Source: Affinundibacterium flavidum
GTDB taxonomy: Bacteria > Pseudomonadota > Gammaproteobacteria > Burkholderiales > Burkholderiaceae_D
Reading direction: 5' to 3'
NCBI RefSeq assembly: GCF_014284175.1
Contig: NZ_JACOGA010000003.1
Coordinates: forward strand, 124,001-188,000
Length of the DNA stretch: 64,000 nt
Every line of letters begins with the position of its first letter. The first letter of the stretch is position 1. The notes beneath the pieces were generated by a model. That model was not told where the DNA came from. It searched no databases and saw nothing but the letters and a program-made list of their open reading frames with translations. A program made the translations under genes and the position numbers. This document shows, one piece after another, positions 47,691-56,635 of this stretch.

Positions 47691-48443
47691 TTAGCCTATT
47701 ACTTTAGCTTCGTTTTTCAACTTGCTAACCAGCGTCGCAACGTCTGGCACGATAATGCCTGCAGTGCGTTTTGCTGGTTCCGCGACTTTCAGAGTCTTAA
47801 TGCGGGAAGTCACATCCACGCCTAAATCGGCTGGTTTAACGTTATCCAAAGTTTTCTTCTTCGCCTTCATGATGTTAGGCAAAGTCACGTAACGTGGCTC
47901 ATTCAAACGCAAGTCGGTTGTGATGATCGCTGGCAAAGTCAGGCTCAAAGTTTCCAAGCCGCCATCCACTTCGCGCGTCACAGTTGCTTTGCCATCAGCG
48001 ACCACAACTTTAGATGCAAAAGTCGCTTGTGGCCAACCCAATAAAGCCGCCAACATTTGACCAGTTTGATTGCAATCATCGTCAATCGCTTGCTTACCCA
48101 AGATGATCAATTGAGGTTGTTCTTTGTCTGCCAAAGCTTTGAGCAATTTGGCGACTGCCAAAGGTTGCAGTTCTTCATCAGTTTCTACCAAAATACCGCG
48201 ATCAGCACCGATTGCCATTGCCGTACGCAGTGTTTCCTGGCATTGCAACACGCCGCAAGAAACCGCGATCACTTCCGTCACCACACCAGCTTCTTTTAAA
48301 CGGGTCGCTTCTTCCACTGCGATTTCATCGAATGGGTTCATAGACATCTTGACGTTAGCAACATCAACGCCAGAACCATCGGATTTGACGCGGACTTTAA
48401 CGTTATAGTCAACCACGCGCTTAACTGGTACTAAGACTTTCAT
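47691..48443 (-). CDS. etfB: Electron transfer flavoprotein beta subunit
   Basis: The 250-residue protein begins [20 protein letters not shown] and contains [49 protein letters not shown] and the [20 protein letters not shown] signature. It binds AMP and pairs with EtfA, 89 bp downstream. Confidence 0.97.
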   Translation of the reverse strand: MKVLVPVKRVVDYNVKVRVKSDGSGVDVANVKMSMNPFDEIAVEEATRLKEAGVVTEVIAVSCGVLQCQETLRTAMAIGADRGILVETDEELQPLAVAKLLKALADKEQPQLIILGKQAIDDDCNQTGQMLAALLGWPQATFASKVVVADGKATVTREVDGGLETLSLTLPAIITTDLRLNEPRYVTLPNIMKAKKKTLDNVKPADLGVDVTSRIKTLKVAEPAKRTAGIIVPDVATLVSKLKNEAKVIG

Positions 48444-48787
48444 AGTTTTGCCTTTACTGTGCGGTTCTAAGATAAAAATAAATAAGGTAAAAAACGAATA
48501 AAAAAACGAATAAAAATCAAAAAATTCTGTTGCCAGTCTACGTTAAGGAGAAATAATTCTCGCTAATTGACGTAAACGTAAAGTAGATGATTATAGATGT
48601 TAACAGGAAACGCGTCTGCATTTTTAGAACGTTCGTTCTTTTTTATGAAAACTGATGAATTCCTCTATGAAATCCTTGCGATTTGATAAAAAAAACCACA
48701 AAAATATTTGTGGTTTTTTAAGATATTGTCGTTCTGAGCTTATTTAAAATACTAAGCTAGGCAGATATTCTGTGCAGATCGCTTGAT
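48444..48787. terminator. Spacer with terminator at 48689-48719 for the TusA-like gene
   Basis: AAAAAACCACAAA / TTTGTGGTTTTTT hairpin after the minus-strand TusA-like gene. The remainder of the spacer, upstream of etfB, shows no gene. Confidence 0.85.
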
Positions 48788-49015
48788 TTATTTGCGCTTC
48801 AAGAAATATTCAAATTCATTACTGACTTCTAAATGCGATAACAACTCATTGCCAGTTTGCTTAGAAAAAGCTTTGAAATCGCGTACAGAACCGGGATCGG
48901 TAGCAATCACGCGCAAGACTTCGCCCGTAATCATTTCGGCTAAAGCTTTTTTTGCTTTTAAGATAGGAAGCGGGCAACTTAATCCGCGAGCATCCAGTTC
49001 TTTATTGAATTGCAT
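48788..49015 (-). CDS. TusA/SirA-family sulfur carrier-like protein
   Basis: The 75-residue protein has the family motif LDARGLSCPLPILKAKKAL with the reactive Cys in CPxP, and a short beta-alpha fold. TusA carries sulfane sulfur for tRNA thiolation and cofactor synthesis. It stands alone between etfB and alaS, so its sulfur acceptor is unclear. Confidence 0.92.
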   Translation of the reverse strand: MQFNKELDARGLSCPLPILKAKKALAEMITGEVLRVIATDPGSVRDFKAFSKQTGNELLSHLEVSNEFEYFLKRK

Positions 49016-49270
49016 GATTTTACCTGTTACAAGAGTAATAATAGCTTTTGAGAAAACTTTGTACTGCTAAAACTTAATGCGAGCAATTCTACCGGAAATT
49101 TTGGAGAATTGTGCAACGCAACAAGCAAAACATGTTTTACTTTTTGCTTCTAACCTACATTAACTGTAATAAGAATAATGATTAATGCAAGGGATTACTT
49201 GAATACTGACATTCACGCTTTCTTCAAGTCTGCCCTAGTCATTCCATAACGCAGTAAGCAATGATTCGGC

Positions 49271-51883
49271 TTACAGTTTCGCAGCCAACCATGCAGGCAC
49301 CGCCGCCAAAGCCTCAGGTAATGCATCAGGATTAGTACCACCCGCCTGCGCCATATCTGGACGACCACCGCCTTTACCACCGACTTGTTGCGCGACAAAA
49401 TTGACCAAATCACCTGCTTTTACCTTAGCTATGCAATCTGCGCTCACGCCTGCTGTCAGACTCACTTTGCCATCAATCACGGAGGCCAGAACAACGACCG
49501 CTGTTTTCAATTGATCTTTGAGACGCGTAACGGAGTCACGCAAAGCATTGGCATCAGCACCATCCAAAGTCGCTACCAAAACTTTCACGCCATTGATATC
49601 CGTTGCTTGTGACAACATCGTATCGGCTTGATTAGAGGCTAATTTGGATTTCAATGCAGTCACTTCTTTTTCTAGTGACTTCATTTGATCTTGCCATTGA
49701 TTTAAGCGCGTAGTGATATCTTCTGGTTGCACTTTCATCGTTGCCGCAACTTGGCTGATACTTGCATCCATATCTTGTACCAGACTGAACGCACCTTCGC
49801 CAGTCACAGCCTCAACGCGACGAATACCAGCGGCGATACCGCCCTCACCCACGATTTTGAACAGACCGATATCGCCAGTACGATGGACATGCACACCGCC
49901 GCACAACTCGCGTGAAGTGCCGATATCTAATACACGCACTTCATCACCATATTTTTCACCAAACAGCGCCATCGCACCATGTTTGACTGCGTCATCGAAC
50001 GACATCAATTGCGCTTGAGTCGCGACATTAGACAGAATTTCACGATTGACGATTACTTCTACCTGACGAATTTCTTCGGCGGTCATTGGTGCATTGTGAC
50101 TAAAATCGAAACGCGTTTTTTCTGCATCGACCAAAGAACCTTTTTGGGCGACGTGCGCGCCTAGTACTTCGCGCAATGCTTTGTGCATCAAATGCGTCGC
50201 GGAGTGATTACGTATTGTGTGTCCACGCAAAACTTTGTCGACTTGTGCGCTGACAGCATCGCCAACAGCCAAACTACCAGCGGTCAACACACCATGATGA
50301 CCGAACACATCTGCTTGAATTTTCTGTGTATCTGCGACGTCAAAAGCCACACCATTCGCCGCTTGCAAGACGCCCGCATCGCCACATTGACCACCAGATT
50401 CGGCGTAGAACGGTGTCACATCCAGCACCACAATCGCTGGCTGACCCGCTTCAATTTTTTGCACCGCTGCGCCGTCGACATACAAGGCAATCACTTTACT
50501 GTCGTAGCTTAATTGCTCGTAACCGACGAATTTAGATTTCTCGCCGTTATATTCAATTGCGGCACTCATCTTGAACTTGCCTGCAGCCTTTGCCATTTGC
50601 TTTTGAATCGCCATCGCTGCATCAAAGCCGACTTCGTCCAACACCACATTGCGTTCGCGGCAAATATCGGCCGTCAAATCGAGTGGGAAACCATACGTGT
50701 CGTACAAAGTAAACGCGGTATTGCCATCCAGATTTTTACTGTCTTTGGCAAGCGCTGCTTCCAGAATTTTCATACCGTGTTCCAGTGTTTCACCGAAACG
50801 CTCTTCTTCTTGTTTCAAAACTTGGGCAACGCGCTCACCAGCTTCTGCCAACTCCGGATAAGCAACACCCATTTCTTTTACCAGATCAGCCACCAGCTTG
50901 AAGAAGAATGGCTTCGTCTGACCGAGTTTATGACCATGACGCAGTGCGCGACGTGTAATGCGGCGCAAGACGTACCCACGGCCTTCATTGCCCGGAATAA
51001 TACCGTCGACAATCAGGAAGCCTGCGCAACGGATATGGTCAGCGATAACTTTCAAAGAATTATTATTCAAATCCACACAGCCAGTTTCGCGTGCAGCCGC
51101 TTTAATCAAAGCCTGGAAAGTATCAATTTCATAGTTGGAATGTACATGTTGCAAAACTGCCGCAATACGCTCCAAGCCCATGCCAGTGTCGACGCAAGGT
51201 TTTGGCAAGGGATGCAAAACACCTTGTTCGTCTTTGTTGAACTGCATGAACACCAAGTTCCACACTTCAATAAAACGATCACCATTTTCATCAGGAGAAC
51301 CCGGAGGGCCGCCCCAAATTTCTGCGCCGTGATCATAGAAAATTTCACTGCAAGGGCCGCAAGGGCCGGTGTCTGCCATCTGCCAGAAATTATCCGATGC
51401 GTAGCGTGCGCCTTTGTTGTCGCCGATGCGGATGATGCGCTCTGCTGGTACGCCGATTTCGTTTTTCCAGATATCGTAAGCTTCGTCGTCTTCCTGATAG
51501 ACAGTGACCGTCAACTTTTCTTTAGGCAAACCGTAAGTGACCGTCAATAATTCCCAAGCGTAGTTAATTGCGTCACGTTTGAAATAATCGCCAAACGAGA
51601 AATTACCTAACATTTCAAAAAAAGTATGATGACGCGCTGTGTAGCCGACATTTTCTAAATCATTATGCTTACCACCGGCGCGCACACTGCGCTGCGCTGT
51701 GGTTGCGCGCGTGTAGTTGCGTTTATCTTGACCAAGAAACACGTCTTTAAATTGCACCATGCCCGAGTTGGTGAACAACAAGGTTGGGTCATTGCCCGGA
51801 ATCAGACTGGAAGAACGGACGATGCTATGTCCTTTAGATTCAAAGAATTTGAGGAATTTTTCGCGAATTTCTGACGAGTTCAT
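49271..51883 (-). CDS. alaS: Alanyl-tRNA synthetase
   Basis: The 870-residue class II synthetase has [24 protein letters not shown], the class II region [20 protein letters not shown], the editing-domain zinc motifs [11 protein letters not shown] and CGGVHV, and a Gly-rich C-terminal domain ([15 protein letters not shown]). It charges tRNA-Ala and clears mischarged Ser and Gly. Confidence 0.98.
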   Translation of the reverse strand: MNSSEIREKFLKFFESKGHSIVRSSSLIPGNDPTLLFTNSGMVQFKDVFLGQDKRNYTRATTAQRSVRAGGKHNDLENVGYTARHHTFFEMLGNFSFGDYFKRDAINYAWELLTVTYGLPKEKLTVTVYQEDDEAYDIWKNEIGVPAERIIRIGDNKGARYASDNFWQMADTGPCGPCSEIFYDHGAEIWGGPPGSPDENGDRFIEVWNLVFMQFNKDEQGVLHPLPKPCVDTGMGLERIAAVLQHVHSNYEIDTFQALIKAAARETGCVDLNNNSLKVIADHIRCAGFLIVDGIIPGNEGRGYVLRRITRRALRHGHKLGQTKPFFFKLVADLVKEMGVAYPELAEAGERVAQVLKQEEERFGETLEHGMKILEAALAKDSKNLDGNTAFTLYDTYGFPLDLTADICRERNVVLDEVGFDAAMAIQKQMAKAAGKFKMSAAIEYNGEKSKFVGYEQLSYDSKVIALYVDGAAVQKIEAGQPAIVVLDVTPFYAESGGQCGDAGVLQAANGVAFDVADTQKIQADVFGHHGVLTAGSLAVGDAVSAQVDKVLRGHTIRNHSATHLMHKALREVLGAHVAQKGSLVDAEKTRFDFSHNAPMTAEEIRQVEVIVNREILSNVATQAQLMSFDDAVKHGAMALFGEKYGDEVRVLDIGTSRELCGGVHVHRTGDIGLFKIVGEGGIAAGIRRVEAVTGEGAFSLVQDMDASISQVAATMKVQPEDITTRLNQWQDQMKSLEKEVTALKSKLASNQADTMLSQATDINGVKVLVATLDGADANALRDSVTRLKDQLKTAVVVLASVIDGKVSLTAGVSADCIAKVKAGDLVNFVAQQVGGKGGGRPDMAQAGGTNPDALPEALAAVPAWLAAKL

Positions 51884-51967
51884 AATTTATATAGAGGCAA
51901 AGGCCATGCAAAAAGTGAATTTAACCTTTGATTATACGTGAGTGTCTGAAAATTTTGCGCTAAAAAC

Positions 51968-52005
51968 AAAAAACCCGCCTCGTGTATACACACTAGCGGG
52001 CTGTC
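51968..52005 (-). terminator. Terminator after the solute-binding-like gene
   Basis: CCCGC / GCGGG stem enclosing a GTGTATACAC palindrome, followed on the minus strand by TTTTTTGTTTTT. Confidence 0.8.
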
Positions 52006-52033
52006 GACTTCTGTGTTTCGTAGACTACAAGAT

Positions 52034-52819
52034 TTAATAATTCAACATTAATTTTGACAGCGTTCCATTTTTTATGCCGCGCTCTATCGCCACATCGATC
52101 TTATCAATCACTACGTCCCAGTTATTTTTAGCGCTAGCAAAATGTATCGTATCGATAAAGATAGGATTCATCGAGACGTTAAAGACACGTCCATTTAACT
52201 CGGGATCGTCAAAACCAGGAATCAATTTGCGGTTAATAGTAAACTCCACCTGCTCTCGACTAATTTGCTGGTGATAAGGCACCAAAATAACGTCACTACG
52301 CTTTGCGATCAGTTTCTTCAATCGCTCCTGAAAGGATAAAAAATCTTCCGTCACGGTAAAAACCGTGTCACGCGCACGTTCAAACTCTATCCCATGGGTG
52401 ATGCCAACACTGGTCGCAATGACTTTGCCTTTTAGGTCCTTCAATTCGGCGATCTGTGCGTTTTCCGGTCCATAAGAAATTGCCCAGATAGGCAAATTGA
52501 TAATCGGTTGCGAAAATCGATATCTATTTAGACGATCAAGTGATTTTGAGAATCCATAAATGAGTCCTGCGCCTCGCTCCACTTCTAATTGAGCGCGTTT
52601 CCACGGCAAAATTACGATGGAAAATCTGAGCCCAGCTTCCTTCTCAAAATATTGAAATACTTTGAGCTGCTCTGGCGTAAATGGGATTTGCTTACCTTTT
52701 GAATCAAGAATTTCCGGGTAGAACAACCTCACCTGACGAACCGTCTCGGCTCTCGATGAGAAACACGCTACACAACTTATCAAGGCAAAGCAAATACGCA
52801 GAAATCGAAAAATAGACAT
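52034..52819 (-). CDS. Periplasmic solute-binding-like protein (SBP family 3 type)
   Basis: The 261-residue protein has a signal peptide (ends SSRAE) and family-3 binding-protein features: VILPWKRAQLEVERGAGLIYGFSKS, LKDLKGKVIATSVGITHG and a final KNGTLSKL. No permease or ATPase is adjacent, so it may be an orphan receptor, as in several Oxalobacteraceae where such proteins stand alone. The ligand is unknown. Confidence 0.8.
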   Translation of the reverse strand: MSIFRFLRICFALISCVACFSSRAETVRQVRLFYPEILDSKGKQIPFTPEQLKVFQYFEKEAGLRFSIVILPWKRAQLEVERGAGLIYGFSKSLDRLNRYRFSQPIINLPIWAISYGPENAQIAELKDLKGKVIATSVGITHGIEFERARDTVFTVTEDFLSFQERLKKLIAKRSDVILVPYHQQISREQVEFTINRKLIPGFDDPELNGRVFNVSMNPIFIDTIHFASAKNNWDVVIDKIDVAIERGIKNGTLSKLMLNY

Positions 52820-53156
52820 GAGAGAAAGTTCGTAACTGACAACTAAGCAACCAACGCGACGCAGGGAGTATGAACTGTTTTCTTATCTATTCAAACGAAA
52901 TATTGCGCAAAAGCATCAAAGAACCACAGCTTGTCAATTAGTGGTAATTTATTGTAAATGTAGAAAGTTAACTCACTTGATGTTGATCAAGAAACTTTAG
53001 TAGAAGCGGTGCACAAACCAGACTAGAAGTGAATCTGGTTTGTGTGCTCATTGTGCGCTCAATTTGATCATTGCAGATGAGTGATAAGTCATTTAGTTTG
53101 CAGCTTAAATGTGACTTAATCTCATCGAAAACTGAGCATCCAAAATTTTACTTAGT
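52820..53156. repeat. Spacer with a 12-bp-stem hairpin at 53010-53048
   Basis: GCACAAACCAGA / TCTGGTTTGTGTGC form a near-perfect stem. There is no T-run and no gene. Confidence 0.65.
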
Positions 53157-53495
53157 CTACTTGGTAGTGCGGTCGTTATGCTTCTTTTGATAAATTTTTC
53201 TACTTGCGCGATTTTCTTCAGCCTGCAATTTCGCGCGCTCGGCGTTAGTCACGACACCATCGGCTTTAGCAGCATGCTTATCCGCCTGAATTTTTGCTTC
53301 TCGTGCTTCAAGATTCGCTGTTTCCTTTGCAGTTAATTCGCCGGAACGTACGCCTTCCGCAATACGTTTTTGCTGTAACGCTTGACGCTTGCTCACATTT
53401 GGCGTCGCCGTAGTTTGTGCCGATGCAGGCATCGCAAAAGCGGCTATCAAGGTAGTAGAAATTAAAGCGGAGATCATAGAAGTAGTTTTCATCAT
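53157..53495 (-). CDS. Small exported Lys/Ala-rich protein
   Basis: The 112-residue protein has a signal peptide (cut near PASAQTT) and a charged helical body with GELTAKETANLEAREAKIQAD and DGVVTNAERAKLQAEENRAS, two loose EF-hand-like turns without full calcium ligands. AAGGAAAA precedes the tandem ATG start. Similar proteins are common in Burkholderiales, but the function is unknown. Confidence 0.75.
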   Translation of the reverse strand: MMKTTSMISALISTTLIAAFAMPASAQTTATPNVSKRQALQQKRIAEGVRSGELTAKETANLEAREAKIQADKHAAKADGVVTNAERAKLQAEENRASRKIYQKKHNDRTTK

Positions 53496-53663
53496 TTTTC
53501 CTTTTTGTATTAATGTTGTATCAATATTAAAAATTTAGCAATAAGAGCGTCGTGCTCAGGGAATATAACGCGAAGCAAGCGCCATTGCTGACATGAATTA
53601 TGTAAGGAAAGTAAGCATTTGTAAGTACTAAAAATGTCCATTCGTCACTTACAAGAAACCACG

Positions 53664-54416
53664 TCATCTCGCGATGGCAAAATCAGCACTAATCAAATCT
53701 ATGCGATCTGTACAAAAGCCATCCACGCCCCAAGCCAAAATTTCTCGACCACGTTCAGCTACGTTGACGGTGTAGCAAAACAAGCCATAGCCAGCGCTTT
53801 TGATTTCTTTTGCCCACTCTGGAGTCAAGTGCTTTTGATTTGTATGTAATGCGACCGCCTCTAGAGTTCTTAAGGCGTCGTGCCAGTCCGATTGAAATTC
53901 GTCGATCAAATAGCCGCGTGCGATTTCTGGTGCGGCCTCCTTGGCGAACTCCAATGCTTCAAACGAAAACGACGAAAATAGTGGAGGAATCGCCTTTGCA
54001 CCACAGTCCACCAATAATTTTTGCGTCAGGCTGGCAACTACTCGCCCAGTCTCTTGCTCAAATCCAGGCGCTGGTTTAATTTCTACATTCATCCAAATTT
54101 GATGTGCCTGACAGAACAGGAAAACAGCTTCGTAAGTAGGCACGTGCACTTGTGCGAAACGTGGATCAAACCAGGAACCAGCATCCATCTGCAATAAATC
54201 TTGCGCCAAAGTCGTCGCTACCGAACCAGTACCAGCGACAGTTCTGCCAAAATCGGGATCATGCATTAGCACAGGCACGCCATCCTTTGATAACATCACA
54301 TCAAACTCGACTGCCCGAAACCCATAATCTAAGCCACACTGCATTGCAGTCAAGGTATTTTCAGGTGCCAGACTACCGCCACCACGGTGCGCTACGACTT
54401 TAGGATATGGCCACAT
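53664..54416 (-). CDS. ugpQ: Glycerophosphodiester phosphodiesterase
   Basis: The 250-residue TIM-barrel protein has VVAHRGGGSLAPENTLTA, EFDVMLSKDGVPVLMHDPDFGRT and VEIKPAPG, giving the catalytic His pair and metal ligands. It cleaves glycerophosphodiesters to glycerol phosphate. ATG 54416 with GAGGGAG is chosen. No signal peptide is seen, so it is cytoplasmic. It diverges from the CoA-transferase gene by 31 bp. Confidence 0.94.
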   Translation of the reverse strand: MWPYPKVVAHRGGGSLAPENTLTAMQCGLDYGFRAVEFDVMLSKDGVPVLMHDPDFGRTVAGTGSVATTLAQDLLQMDAGSWFDPRFAQVHVPTYEAVFLFCQAHQIWMNVEIKPAPGFEQETGRVVASLTQKLLVDCGAKAIPPLFSSFSFEALEFAKEAAPEIARGYLIDEFQSDWHDALRTLEAVALHTNQKHLTPEWAKEIKSAGYGLFCYTVNVAERGREILAWGVDGFCTDRIDLISADFAIAR

Positions 54417-54447
54417 CAGGTACTCCCTCAACAATCAATCATATGAA

Positions 54448-55704
54448 ATGAAGACAGCATATATGCAGAACTCGCCTCAACACAAGACTGCTCTCGGACA
54501 TATTCGTGTGCTCGATCTGACGCGGGTATTAGCTGGTCCCTGGTGTTCACAGAATTTGGCGGACCTGGGAGCGGAAGTCATTAAGGTCGAACGCCCAGGC
54601 AGCGGCGATGATACTCGTAGTTGGGGTCCGCCCTATCTTAAAGACCATGCTGGAAACAACACCAGCGAAGCTGCGTATTACTTAGCGGCTAATCGCGGCA
54701 AACAGGCAATTACCGTGGATATTTCCACGCCCGAAGGTCAAGAAATTATTCGTGCTTTAGTACTGCAATCTGATGTGGTTCTCGAAAACTACAAAGTCGG
54801 CCAACTCAAAAAATATGGGCTTGATTACGCCTCATTACAACAAATCAAACCAGACATCGTCTATTGCTCCATCACTGGCTTTGGGCAAAATGGTCCATAC
54901 GCACAAAGGGCTGGTTACGACTTTATCATTCAGGGCATGGGCGGATTAATGTCCTTAACTGGTGAACGTGATGACTTACCCGGCGGCGGGCCACAAAAAG
55001 CTGGCGTTGCCATCACCGATTTAATGACCGGGATGTACGCCACGATTGCCGTATTAGCCGCGCTCACGCATCGAGACAAAACTGGCGAAGGCCAATACAT
55101 CGACATGGCCTTGCTCGATGTTCAGGTTGCCATGCTTGCGAACATGGGTGCCAATTACCTGCATAGCGGTAAAGCACCACAACGCTGGGGCAATGCGCAT
55201 CAGAACATCGTTCCGTATCAAACTTTTGCGACATCCGACGGACACATCATTGTCGCTGCAGGTAACGACGCACAGTACCGTAAATTCGTACAGATAGGCG
55301 ATAAGCCTGAACTGGCTGAGGATCAACGCTTTCTCACCAATCCTTTACGCGTACAACATAGAGATATCTTGGTTCCAATACTAGCCGCGATGGTGCAATG
55401 CAAATCCAAAGCCGAATGGATAAGCGCGCTAGAAGCGGCGGGAGTTCCTTGTGGCCCGATTAATAATTTGGACGAAGTATTTCATGATTCACAAGTGCAA
55501 GCGCGTCACATGCAAATTGATATGCCACATCCCTGTTCCGGCACCGTAAAATTGGTTGCCAGCCCATTGAAGTTATCAAAAACACCTGTTCAATACGAAC
55601 AAGCGCCGCCCCTATTAGGGCAACACACCGAACATTGCTTGCAACAATTGCTGAATTTTGATGATGCAAAGATTACACATTTAAAAGCCAATGGGATTAT
55701 CTAA
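54448..55704 (+). CDS. Class III (CaiB/BaiF) CoA-transferase
   Basis: The 418-residue protein has VLDLTRVLAGPWCSQNLADLGAEVIKVERPGSGDDTR, SITGFGQNGPYAQRAGYDFIIQG and the catalytic Asp region QYIDMALLDVQVA. It moves CoA between carboxylic acids. The substrate is unclear, and no dedicated pathway genes flank it. The start is uncertain (54448 or 54463). Confidence 0.93.
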   Translation: MKTAYMQNSPQHKTALGHIRVLDLTRVLAGPWCSQNLADLGAEVIKVERPGSGDDTRSWGPPYLKDHAGNNTSEAAYYLAANRGKQAITVDISTPEGQEIIRALVLQSDVVLENYKVGQLKKYGLDYASLQQIKPDIVYCSITGFGQNGPYAQRAGYDFIIQGMGGLMSLTGERDDLPGGGPQKAGVAITDLMTGMYATIAVLAALTHRDKTGEGQYIDMALLDVQVAMLANMGANYLHSGKAPQRWGNAHQNIVPYQTFATSDGHIIVAAGNDAQYRKFVQIGDKPELAEDQRFLTNPLRVQHRDILVPILAAMVQCKSKAEWISALEAAGVPCGPINNLDEVFHDSQVQARHMQIDMPHPCSGTVKLVASPLKLSKTPVQYEQAPPLLGQHTEHCLQQLLNFDDAKITHLKANGII

Positions 55705-55836
55705 AGAGACTATATGGTGCGTTTGGTAAGACTATAAATTCGCATGTAGGTAGCGGCGTGATCAGCGTCAACTGTCACGTCTGTGAGCGCGTTAATGGCT
55801 AAGCGTGCTACCTCGCGACTCTATTAGGAAATCATC

Positions 55837-56493
55837 ATGCGTAAAATTGCCCTCATTGCTGCAGCACTTATCCTGACTCAATTAGGTGGTTGTGTTGTCC
55901 ATCGCTATCGTGCTTCTGATGCGAGAAATTACAACAACGACTACGGTTCAAGTTATTCGAATCAGTCCTATGGGCAATACGCTGATCCATATGCATCGCA
56001 ACAAATACCACAGCAAGCCCAATACCAAGACCGCTACGGGTACCCAGACAATTACAACGGCAATTACCAAAACAACACCGACGTCGCGCAAATCGTGAAT
56101 ATCCGCAACGTCACACAAGTTCGTGAAAGTAGCGGCGGTGGCGCTGTCGTCGGTGCGATCTTAGGCGGTATTATTGGTAATCAATTAGGGCGCGACGACG
56201 GCAATGGCTCGCACGGATCTCGCTATGATCGCCGAGGCCGCCACTATGATAATCGTTCTCATGGCGGCAACGAGGCTGGACGCGCAGCAGCTACTGTTGG
56301 TGGCGCTATCTTAGGTGGCATCATTGGGAATGAAGTTGATCGCTCATCCTCAGAACAAGTCTATGCAACCGAAATCACTTTACGCCTCGCCAATGGCAGG
56401 ACGCAAACTGTACTGATGAATAATCCCGGTCAATTTCGTATTGGTGACCGCGTCAGAGTTGGTATGCAAAATGGACGTTGGATTATTTTATAA
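55837..56493 (+). CDS. Glycine-zipper outer-membrane lipoprotein
   Basis: The 218-residue protein has a lipobox LGGC (Cys19), a Tyr/Asn/Gln-rich linker, and two glycine zippers, GAVVGAILGGIIGNQLG and GGAILGGIIGNEV, as in SlyB/PcpY-type lipoproteins. The C-terminus (TLRLANGRTQTVLM...VGMQNGRWIIL) is a small beta domain. AGGAAAT precedes the ATG. Confidence 0.9.
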   Translation: MRKIALIAAALILTQLGGCVVHRYRASDARNYNNDYGSSYSNQSYGQYADPYASQQIPQQAQYQDRYGYPDNYNGNYQNNTDVAQIVNIRNVTQVRESSGGGAVVGAILGGIIGNQLGRDDGNGSHGSRYDRRGRHYDNRSHGGNEAGRAAATVGGAILGGIIGNEVDRSSSEQVYATEITLRLANGRTQTVLMNNPGQFRIGDRVRVGMQNGRWIIL

Positions 56494-56635
56494 ATGCATC
56501 AAAGTTAGCCTTACGAACAAATAAGCTAATTTCCAATTTCCATAAAAAATGCGGTGCGATTCTGATCATTCTCTCACACCGCATTTTCGTTTGCACTAGT
56601 ACATCTTTACATCTAATTTACAATCGATTCAGAAA

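Noticed and set aside
50513..51550. 345-codon frame antisense to alaS
   Set aside because: It is a shadow of the conserved alaS coding strand; its translation is Cys/His/Phe-rich with no domain, and there is no start signal.
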